This document shows, piece after piece, positions 1 through 5,718 of a stretch of DNA of 8,672 bases (positions are counted from its first letter, which is position 1; the number at the start of each line of letters is the position of its first letter). The position numbers and the translations under genes are program-made. A model generated the notes under the pieces. It did no database searches and had not been told where the DNA came from. It saw only the letters and a program-made list of their open reading frames with translations. Source of the stretch: an uncultured Spirochaetales bacterium (lineage in GTDB: Bacteria > Spirochaetota > Spirochaetia > Sphaerochaetales > Sphaerochaetaceae); NCBI GenBank assembly GCA_945947045.1, contig CAMEXG010000080.1, forward strand, positions 1 through 8,672. The letters run 5' to 3'.

Positions 1-605
1 ATGTAGGCTCCTATTCATCAGGGGAACCAATACTGAACTTTGCATCATTTGTAGTAGTAGCAGGCGGAATATTGGGAGGGGCGCTTGTTGAGTATTTCTC
101 TGCAATCCTGACTGACAACACCATAGACTCTGCAAAGAAGATGGCCGATGACGGAGATAAACTATTGTCTATCCCCGGTGTTTTGGAAGGAAAAGTCAAG
201 CCTGATTATAACACTATGATCAAGACAGCTACCGAGGAAGCATTGAGAAAGATGCTCTTCCCGTCTATTCTGGCCCTTGTAATTCCGGTGATCGGAGGAT
301 TATTGTTCGGTGTCGAATTCATCGGTGGCTTACTTGTGGGTGCAACTATCGTTGCAATCCCAAGAGCGATATTTATGGGAAACAGCGGCGGTGCCTTCGA
401 TAACGCAAAGAAGTTTATCGAGGAAGAGAGACTATCCGGTCATGGAAAGGGTAGTGCAGCCCATAAAGCCGCTGTTGTAGGCGATACTGTAGGAGATACT
501 AGAAAAGATGTAGTAGGCGTTGCCTTGGATATCTTTATAAAGAGTATGTCTACAGTTGCCAATACTCTCGGGGGAGTAATAAGGAACTTCACTCTTATCA
601 AATAA
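1..605 (+). CDS. hppA: Membrane-bound ion-pumping pyrophosphatase, C-terminal part (5' end outside window)
   Basis: This enzyme hydrolyses pyrophosphate in the inner membrane and uses the energy to pump H+ or Na+. The frame is open from base 3 with no stop, so the gene enters from the left; only about the last 200 residues are visible and an internal TTG at 72 is not the start. Visible family landmarks are GNSGGAFDNAKK (bases 378-413), AHKAAVVGDTVGD (about 459-497) and the R-K-D that follows, which carry the Asp/Lys residues binding Mg-pyrophosphate. Hydrophobic helices lie around 35-110, 260-370 and 510-590. The last helix is unusual: the family pattern TSGPSLN after K-D is replaced by VVGVALD, while the following I-K is kept. 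Whether it pumps H+ or Na+ and needs K+ cannot be told, because the deciding residues lie upstream. Stop TAA at 603-605. Family assignment is secure. Confidence 0.94.
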   Translation, partial: VGSYSSGEPILNFASFVVVAGGILGGALVEYFSAILTDNTIDSAKKMADDGDKLLSIPGVLEGKVKPDYNTMIKTATEEALRKMLFPSILALVIPVIGGLLFGVEFIGGLLVGATIVAIPRAIFMGNSGGAFDNAKKFIEEERLSGHGKGSAAHKAAVVGDTVGDTRKDVVGVALDIFIKSMSTVANTLGGVIRNFTLIK

Positions 606-627
606 AAGAATAAAAGAAGTAAATGTA

Positions 628-655
628 ATTGCCCGTAGTCGATTCTGCGGGCAAT
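628..655 (+). terminator. Hairpin after hppA, possible terminator
   Basis: An 11-bp stem (628-638 with 645-655, ATTGCCCGTAG against CTGCGGGCAAT, one T-G wobble) closes a 6-base loop, 23 bases after the hppA stop. The stem is GC-rich in the middle, but only ATTATATAG follows instead of a real T-run. It may be a weak or factor-assisted terminator, or an element protecting the 3' end of the transcript. Confidence 0.5.
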
Positions 656-701
656 ATTATATAGGGAAAAAAGATGTGTAACATAGTTGAATGTACCCTG
701 A

Positions 702-730
702 TTGATAAGGGTGTGCCTTCTATGTATAAA
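702..730 (+). promoter_or_regulatory. Candidate sigma-70 type promoter for sbcDC
   Basis: TTGATA (702-707) and TATAAA (725-730) are separated by exactly 17 bases, each matching the consensus hexamer at five of six positions. Transcription would begin near 737, giving a leader of about 45 bases before sbcD. The site lies downstream of the hppA hairpin, as expected for a separate transcript. Seen by eye only. Confidence 0.45.
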
Positions 731-743
731 GAGGAGAAAGAAG

Positions 744-779
744 TTGTGCATTACCTCTGAAAAAGGGCTATATATATAG
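744..779 (+). other. Possible 11-codon leader ORF just before sbcD
   Basis: A GAGGAG ribosome binding site (731-736) sits 7 bases before a TTG at 744. The frame reads 11 codons and stops at TAG 777-779, one base before the sbcD ATG. sbcD itself has no well-placed ribosome binding site, so ribosomes finishing this short frame could restart on sbcD. A second, overlapping 28-codon frame runs from ATG 674 to TGA 760 in another frame, behind a weak AGGGA. Neither resembles a peptide I know. If transcription really starts near 737, the GAGGAG would be missing from the mRNA and this idea fails. Confidence 0.2.
768..779. repeat. Perfect 12-bp AT palindrome next to the sbcD start
   Basis: CTATATATATAG equals its own reverse complement and ends one base before the sbcD ATG at 781. 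TATATA at 769-774 would also be placed correctly as a -10 box for a leaderless transcript starting at 781, though no good -35 box lies upstream. It may equally be simple AT sequence. Confidence 0.4.
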
Positions 780-780
780 T

Positions 781-1956
781 ATGAGGATTATACACACTTC
801 AGATTGGCACTTGGGCCACACGTTGATGGATAAGACGAGAGAAGAAGAGATGAGGTCATTCTTCTCTTTTCTTATTGATGTAATAATAAAAGAGAGAGTA
901 GACGCCCTTCTTATCTCGGGAGATATATTCGATACAGGGACTCCTTCAAATGCAGCGCTTAGTCTTTATTACTCTTTTCTTGCTTCCATAAAAAACACTG
1001 AGTGCAAAGATGTATTCATTATTGCAGGAAACCACGACTCTCCTTCTCTTTTGTCTGCTCCAAAGGAAATACTGGAGATGGTAAACGTACATATCTATGC
1101 AACGAAAGAAGATATCGAGCCATATGTAATAGATGATAAAGTCGTTGTTCTTCCCATTCCGTTCCCTAGAGACCAAGAGTTGAGAAGACTTGTGCAAGGT
1201 GGGACGATAAAAGAAGAAGACGATAGGCTCCGTCTTGCCATTGAAGAGTTATATAAGACAGAAACAGAAAAAACAGCATCAGCATATCCTTCTCTCCCTA
1301 TTGTGGCCATGGGGCACTTAATGGCTACAAACATCAATGTAGAAGATAAGCCCGACTTATATATAGGAGGTTTGGGGGCCATAGATTCAGGGTCTTTTCC
1401 AAAGGCCCTGTCATATGTAGCCCTAGGCCATATCCACAAAAAGATGAACTTGAACTCTTCAGGTACCCTCTGTTACTCCGGATCTCCTATTCCTTTTTCT
1501 TTCAAAGAGGCAAAAGATACAAAAGTCTTAAAGCTGGTGGAAATAGAAGGAAGTGAAACGAAAGTCAGTGATATCACGATTCCAAGGTTCAGGAATCTAT
1601 TTCAAATCAAAGGTGATAAAGAATCTATCGAGAAAGAGTTGAAAAGCCTCGTGGAGGATAAAGAAGAAGGTTGGGTATCCATAGAGATAACTGAAAGTGG
1701 AGTTTCATCATCTCTTCGATCTTTTTGTGAAAGTATTACTGAACAAACAGGTCTGGAGATAATCCATATTAAGGACACCACCGTTTCCAAACGCCTTTTG
1801 GAGACGGAAGAGGAGATAGAGAGTCTGGATAGTCTCTCCGAGGAGGATATCTTTTCTAAGTTTCTTGATGAAAAAGAAATAAAAAATGAAAGAAAAGACG
1901 ATCTGTTGACTCTATTCAGGGAGATTCTCCAACAACTAGAGGAGGTGGTGGAATAA
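781..1956 (+). CDS. sbcD: SbcD, nuclease subunit of the SbcCD hairpin/end-processing complex
   Basis: SbcD is the Mn2+-dependent phosphoesterase subunit (Mre11 family) that, with SbcC, opens DNA hairpins and trims double-strand ends during repair and replication of palindromes. All metal-binding motifs are present: TSDWHLG (D8, H10), SGDIFD (D48), AGNHDS (N84, H85), MGH (H179) and GHIH (H217, H219). After the nuclease and capping regions, an acidic C-terminal helical part (about 330-391) matches the segment that contacts SbcC. At 391 residues it has normal family length. ATG 781 is chosen because MRIIHTSDWHLG is exactly the family N-terminus, although no ribosome binding site lies at normal distance (AAGGG at 763-767 is 13 bases away). 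It overlaps sbcC by one base. Confidence 0.96.
   Translation: MRIIHTSDWHLGHTLMDKTREEEMRSFFSFLIDVIIKERVDALLISGDIFDTGTPSNAALSLYYSFLASIKNTECKDVFIIAGNHDSPSLLSAPKEILEMVNVHIYATKEDIEPYVIDDKVVVLPIPFPRDQELRRLVQGGTIKEEDDRLRLAIEELYKTETEKTASAYPSLPIVAMGHLMATNINVEDKPDLYIGGLGAIDSGSFPKALSYVALGHIHKKMNLNSSGTLCYSGSPIPFSFKEAKDTKVLKLVEIEGSETKVSDITIPRFRNLFQIKGDKESIEKELKSLVEDKEEGWVSIEITESGVSSSLRSFCESITEQTGLEIIHIKDTTVSKRLLETEEEIESLDSLSEEDIFSKFLDEKEIKNERKDDLLTLFREILQQLEEVVE
1941..1948 (+). promoter_or_regulatory. Strong ribosome binding site of sbcC inside sbcD
   Basis: GGAGGTGG lies in the last codons of sbcD, its GGAGG core 10 bases before the sbcC ATG at 1956. With the taATG stop/start overlap this points to coupled translation, keeping the two subunits in balance. 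It also fixes the sbcC start. Confidence 0.75.
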
Positions 1957-4781
1957 TGAAGATACTTAGTTTAAGGTTTAAAAACATAAACTCACTGAAA
2001 GGCGAGCACTCAATAGACTTCACTTCTCCTGAATACGCTGATTCAGCTCTATTTCTTATTAGCGGAGACACAGGAAGCGGAAAGACCACAATCCTTGACG
2101 CCATCTCCATCGCCCTCTATGGAAAGACTTCAAGATTTAACAAAATCTCAGCATCCTTCAATCCTCTTATGAGTAAGGGGACGGGAGAAATGTATAGTGA
2201 AGTAAAGTTTTCTGAGAAAAACCACACATACACATCCCGTTGGACACAGCGTAGGGCGAGAGGAATTGCAAACGGTAGATTACAGGACGTAGAGTGTTTT
2301 ATATATGATGAACACGACAAGCCTCTCAATAGAAAAAAAGACGAGTGGGAAAACAAAATTATCGAGATAACAGGTCTCAGTTTTGATAAGTTTTCTAAGG
2401 CCGTAATGCTTTCTCAAGGAAAGTTCTCAGAGTTTCTATCCCTTGATGGAAACAAAAAGGCTGAAATGCTTGGAGACATTACTGGAACCAAGATCTACTC
2501 GGACATATCTAAAAAAGTATATGAAAGAGCAAGTAGCGAGAATAACGTCCTCAATACGCTGAAGGCAAGGATCAATGACATTAATCTTCTCTCTCAGGAC
2601 GAGATAAACGAAAGAAGAGAAAAAGTATCTCTTCTAGAGGAAAAAGTTCTAAGGGTGAATAACTCCATCGCTCTTATAGGCGATGCAATTAATTATAGAG
2701 AAAGAAAGGATATATTGGTGGAGAAAGAAAAAGTTCTTTCTATGCTGGATGAGAATAAAAAACCTTTGGAAGAAAAGGCGGAAGAAGAGAGATTAAAATT
2801 TGAATCCTTCCAAAAAGATAAAGAAGATAAAGAAGAACTCCTTATTAAAGTGGATGGTCTTGATAAAGATATAAACGCTTCAAAAAAGAAAATAGAAGAG
2901 ACGGAGAGAGATATTGAAAGCATATCCATTTCTTTAGAAAAGAAGAATAAGGAGATGGAAAAAGAGAAAGAGAATCTAAAAGAAGCGAAGGAAAAGCTGG
3001 AAGAAGCAAATGCCTACATTGCCCTGAATGATAATGACTCCGATCTTCTCGCTACAATAACGAAAGCAAAAGAAATTGAAGGACAATTGAAGGCGTTAAA
3101 AAACAAAGAGACTAACGCGAAGAATTTAGTAGAAATTACAAAAAAAGATGTGGTCTTAAAAGAAGGTCAGAAAAATGACTTTGATCAGAAGTATATTTCC
3201 ATTAAAGACGAAGAAAAAAGAGAAGAAGATGAACTATCTGAGCTAAATAAGGAAAGAGACAGTATTCTTGATGGTGTATTACCGGAAGGAATAGAAAGGG
3301 AATTAGAGGACATCCAGACACAAATGATAAAAGAGGAGGCTTTCAAATCACTGGAAGAGAGAAGAAAAGAACTGAGAGACGGAGAAGCCTGCCCTCTCTG
3401 CGGGGCTCTCCACCATCCATACTCTGATGAAGCTTTTATTAAGGAGCATAATGCTGAAACTTCCAGACTGGCCTCTGAGATAGAGAGATTAAAAGCCCTT
3501 AAAAACGGACTGGGTATCGTGGACAAGAAAATAAAAGAGAAAGAAAGGAGTCTAAATGATATTAAAAAGAAAGCGATATCGATACAGGGGGCGCTGGAAT
3601 TAAAAAAGCAGGAATTATCGGCTTCAAAAGAAAAAAAAGAGAATTATGAAATCGATTTATCTCAGCTGGAAAAGGAAGTGAAAGAAACTGAAGAACGGCT
3701 TTCTTCTCTACTATGTGGAAGAGAGATTAATGAACTGGAAGAGAAGCTGAAAACTTTCAATAGATACAAGGCTCTAAAGGAAGAAAGCGAAAGGACTTTA
3801 AGTAATTACAGTGTAAAAGAAAAGGGAATTCTAGAGTTTATCTCTATTAAAAATGAAGAGAAGAAAGAAAAAGAAAAGAGCCTCGAAGAAATAAAAGAGC
3901 AAGTTATTGGCCAAATAGAAGAGAGGAATAAACTCTTTGAAGGAAACACAGGTGATGAGAGAAGAAGACTTCAGAATGAGAATCTTTTAAGAAAGAGAAA
4001 CATGGATATAGCTCAAAAAAAGTACGATGAGATATCAGACAAAATGAATAATCTCTTTGGGCAGATAAAGACTATTAAGGATGACATCGCCCTCTTTGAA
4101 GCGAAGGACAATCCATATAAGAATGAAGAGGATCTGGAAGAGAAGAAAAGAGAAAAAGAGAATGAAAGGAGTATGTTTGACCAAGAAAAGGGTGCCCTCT
4201 CCCAGTCTCTTATGACTGATAATGAGAATAAGAAGGCATATTCTAAGCTTGAAAAGGAAATAGAGAATCAGAAATCGATTTGTTCCAGATGGAATGATCT
4301 GAATTCTCTAATAGGCTCTGCCAGCGGCAATAAGTTCATGGAAATAGCACAGGCCTATACTTTCAAAGAATTGATCAAGGCTGCAAACAAGAGGCTTAGA
4401 ATACTCTCTGACAGGTATGTTTTGACATATGACTATGAAAACAAATTAGATTTCTCTGTCATAGACACTGAAAATGATGACAATGTCAGGACAGCCAAAG
4501 GTCTTAGCGGAGGAGAGAGTTTTCTAGTGAGCCTTTCCCTTGCTTTAGGCTTAAGCTCTTTCATGGCCAAAGACACAAAAATCGAGTCCTTCTTCTTGGA
4601 CGAAGGCTTTGGAACCTTGGATGAAAAGAACCTGGATAAAGCCATTAATGCTCTCCTTTCATTAAAAGAGGAGGGAAGAACAATCGGTATAATATCTCAT
4701 GTATCCGCCCTTAAAGATGCGATCCCCACACAGATCAGAGTGGAGAAGGGAGGCTTGATCATTGGACCAGGGGTAAAGTGA
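1956..4781 (+). CDS. sbcC: SbcC, Rad50-like ATPase subunit of SbcCD
   Basis: SbcC is the SMC-like ATPase that binds and tethers DNA and drives the SbcD nuclease. The 941 residues show the full family layout: N-terminal ATPase half with Walker A GDTGSGKTT (37-45) and Q-loop Gln154; a very long Lys/Glu-rich coiled coil (roughly 170-460 and 500-780) broken by the zinc hook CPLC (C479, C482), which dimerises two SbcC molecules; then the C-terminal ATPase half with signature LSGGES (850-855), Walker B FFLDE (D882, E883), D-loop GFGTLD (884-889) and switch His915. Every catalytic motif is intact and the length is only slightly below typical SbcC. Long purine runs on the coding strand follow from the Lys/Glu codons. 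It is the last gene of its operon, with a hairpin over its stop codon. Confidence 0.96.
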   Translation: MKILSLRFKNINSLKGEHSIDFTSPEYADSALFLISGDTGSGKTTILDAISIALYGKTSRFNKISASFNPLMSKGTGEMYSEVKFSEKNHTYTSRWTQRRARGIANGRLQDVECFIYDEHDKPLNRKKDEWENKIIEITGLSFDKFSKAVMLSQGKFSEFLSLDGNKKAEMLGDITGTKIYSDISKKVYERASSENNVLNTLKARINDINLLSQDEINERREKVSLLEEKVLRVNNSIALIGDAINYRERKDILVEKEKVLSMLDENKKPLEEKAEEERLKFESFQKDKEDKEELLIKVDGLDKDINASKKKIEETERDIESISISLEKKNKEMEKEKENLKEAKEKLEEANAYIALNDNDSDLLATITKAKEIEGQLKALKNKETNAKNLVEITKKDVVLKEGQKNDFDQKYISIKDEEKREEDELSELNKERDSILDGVLPEGIERELEDIQTQMIKEEAFKSLEERRKELRDGEACPLCGALHHPYSDEAFIKEHNAETSRLASEIERLKALKNGLGIVDKKIKEKERSLNDIKKKAISIQGALELKKQELSASKEKKENYEIDLSQLEKEVKETEERLSSLLCGREINELEEKLKTFNRYKALKEESERTLSNYSVKEKGILEFISIKNEEKKEKEKSLEEIKEQVIGQIEERNKLFEGNTGDERRRLQNENLLRKRNMDIAQKKYDEISDKMNNLFGQIKTIKDDIALFEAKDNPYKNEEDLEEKKREKENERSMFDQEKGALSQSLMTDNENKKAYSKLEKEIENQKSICSRWNDLNSLIGSASGNKFMEIAQAYTFKELIKAANKRLRILSDRYVLTYDYENKLDFSVIDTENDDNVRTAKGLSGGESFLVSLSLALGLSSFMAKDTKIESFFLDEGFGTLDEKNLDKAINALLSLKEEGRTIGIISHVSALKDAIPTQIRVEKGGLIIGPGVK

Positions 4782-4799
4782 TGACATACTTTACCTTTT
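4772..4799 (+). terminator. Terminator of the sbcDC transcript
   Basis: GGTAAAGT (4772-4779) pairs perfectly with ACTTTACC (4788-4795) around an 8-base loop and is followed directly by TTTT (4796-4799). The sbcC stop codon TGA (4779-4781) lies across the stem edge. The stem is rather AT-rich, so efficiency is uncertain, but its position at the end of the operon fits. Confidence 0.6.
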
Positions 4800-4831
4800 A
4801 TAAAAGGCTAGGATTAACCTCCCAGCCTTTT
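4794..4831 (-). terminator. Terminator of the minus-strand 106-residue gene
   Basis: Read on the minus strand, AAAAGGCT (4831-4824) pairs with AGCCTTTT (4809-4802) around the stop codon of the gene ending at 4814, and the T-run is followed by ATAAAAGG. Bases 4794-4807 form a perfect 14-bp palindrome, CCTTTTATAAAAGG, shared with the T-run of the sbcC terminator on the other strand. The stem could also serve plus-strand transcripts, since TTTT ends it in that direction too. Confidence 0.6.
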
Positions 4832-5134
4832 CAGTGTCTCTTTTGCCTTCATCCTAAACTCTGGCTTCATACCTTTGTTGTCGCTTAGAATCTCCAGGCA
4901 TTCAATTACCATATCTTCATCGATGATGGTCTTTGCTATTCTCATCCTTTCTTTTGTCTCTTCGATACTCGTATCGTGGTGCCCCACTTGTTTCTTGAAG
5001 TAACCTTCGGCGATTTTATCAAAACCGTCATCTGTATCCAGTTCTTTTCTTTTATCATATAAATCACCTAATCTGGATGAAAGAAAGGATTTACCTGCGT
5101 CTCTGATTGCTCTACCTAATGCGGCACTGTTCAT
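4814..5134 (-). CDS. Unrecognised small soluble, probably helical protein (106 residues)
   Basis: I do not recognise this protein. It is highly charged, has no signal peptide or membrane segment and no cysteine pairs, and looks all-helical: an N-terminal amphipathic stretch (AALGRAIRDAGKSFL), an acidic middle, HH at residues 52-53, and a C-terminal pair of helices ending KRLGG. Two in-frame ATGs compete. The one at 5140 lies only one base after AGGAG (5142-5146), whereas that at 5134 lies 7 bases after it and is preferred; the longer form would have 108 residues. It follows the regulator gene by 47 bases with no hairpin between, so co-transcription is likely, and this is the only clue to its role. 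Good codon structure, a clear ribosome site and its own terminator support a real gene. Confidence 0.8.
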   Translation of the reverse strand: MNSAALGRAIRDAGKSFLSSRLGDLYDKRKELDTDDGFDKIAEGYFKKQVGHHDTSIEETKERMRIAKTIIDEDMVIECLEILSDNKGMKPEFRMKAKETLKRLGG

Positions 5135-5181
5135 TGTCATTCTCCTAGTTTTCCTATCAGTATTATTTTAGGTGAAGTAAC

Positions 5182-5622
5182 TCAATCTTTCCAATGTTTT
5201 AGAGTCGGAAGAAGGGATGTCATATACTCTCTGACACTCTCCTTCGGCCACTTGTCACTAGATAGGTGTTCCACGCAGAAGGTAATAAGATCTTCTTTAT
5301 TTGAGTAAGTGTATTTCCCGTCACTATAACACCACTGACAGTAGTCTTCGTTTATTGTTCCGTCTTTTTCACGGCTCATGATTCCATCTTCCAACTCCAT
5401 ACCGCAGCATTGGCAGATAAGCTTTTTCTCGGATCCGAGAAGAGTATTGATAGATACATTGAAAATAGCAGAAAGCTGTTTTAATGCCTCAATATTCGGT
5501 GTAGTCTCTCCTGTCTCCCATCTTGATACAGCCTGTCTCGTTACATAGACTTTCTCCGCCAGTTCCTCTTGGGTCATATTGCTCTGATTTCTTAGTTTCA
5601 TAATTACGTCTTTTGTTTCCAT
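5182..5622 (-). CDS. XRE-family transcriptional regulator with C-terminal zinc ribbon
   Basis: This 146-residue protein joins two known parts. Residues about 5-62 are a Cro/C1-type helix-turn-helix DNA-binding domain, with the recognition stretch VTRQAVSRWETG (27-38). Residues about 68-106 match the putative zinc-ribbon family often found as a C-terminal companion: C70-x2-C73 and C95-x2-C98, with GTINEDYCQWCYSDGKYT as the typical second half. The rest (107-146) is helical. The fusion is established in bacteria, but its signal is generally unknown; the four cysteines make zinc or redox sensing possible (inference). The start at 5622 is supported by GAGAGG 6 bases upstream (5629-5634). It probably leads a two-gene operon with the downstream unknown gene and may regulate itself or the neighbouring glycosidase; no operator is obvious. 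Confidence 0.91.
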   Translation of the reverse strand: METKDVIMKLRNQSNMTQEELAEKVYVTRQAVSRWETGETTPNIEALKQLSAIFNVSINTLLGSEKKLICQCCGMELEDGIMSREKDGTINEDYCQWCYSDGKYTYSNKEDLITFCVEHLSSDKWPKESVREYMTSLLPTLKHWKD

Positions 5623-5638
5623 TTTTAACCTCTCGATT

Positions 5639-5667
5639 ATTCTCCAACTAGAAAAAGACTCTGTAAA
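5639..5667 (-). promoter_or_regulatory. Candidate promoter of the XRE regulator gene
   Basis: On the minus strand TTTACA (5667-5662) and GAGAAT (5644-5639) are spaced by 17 bases, matching the -35 and -10 consensus at five and four of six positions. Transcription would start within about 15 bases of the ribosome binding site, giving a short leader. No other convincing pair lies in the 96-bp gap after the glycosidase. Confidence 0.35.
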
Positions 5668-5688
5668 GAAACAGCTTGTTGCTTATAA

Positions 5689-5713
5689 CGGGCCTGAATT
5701 GACTTCAGACCCG
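5689..5713 (-). terminator. Terminator-like hairpin after the family 3 glycosidase
   Basis: A 10-bp stem (5713-5704 with 5698-5689, CGGGTCTGAA against TTCAGGCCCG on the minus strand, one G-T wobble) closes a 5-base loop, 5 bases after the glycosidase stop. The stem is strong but only TTAT follows, not a full T-run. It probably ends or stabilises the glycosidase mRNA and sets it apart from the regulator gene. Confidence 0.6.
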
Positions 5714-5718
5714 GCTCT

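Noticed and set aside
695..712. Small hairpin ACCCT/AGGGT in the sbcD leader
   Set aside because: Only 5 bp with an 8-base loop and it overlaps the better promoter candidate; too weak to list as a structure.
440..751. Minus-strand open frame of 103 codons across the hppA end and leader
   Set aside because: It lies mostly antisense to the conserved hppA end, has no plausible ribosome site and resembles no protein family; a shadow of hppA.
946..1439. Two minus-strand open frames inside sbcD
   Set aside because: They run opposite to conserved SbcD motifs, and their Ser/Cys-rich translations look like antisense of a real gene.
2800..3000. Long purine-rich AAAGAAGA-like stretches in sbcC, looking like a repeat array
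   Set aside because: They are Lys/Glu codons of the coiled coil, without constant unit length or spacing; not a tandem repeat or CRISPR.
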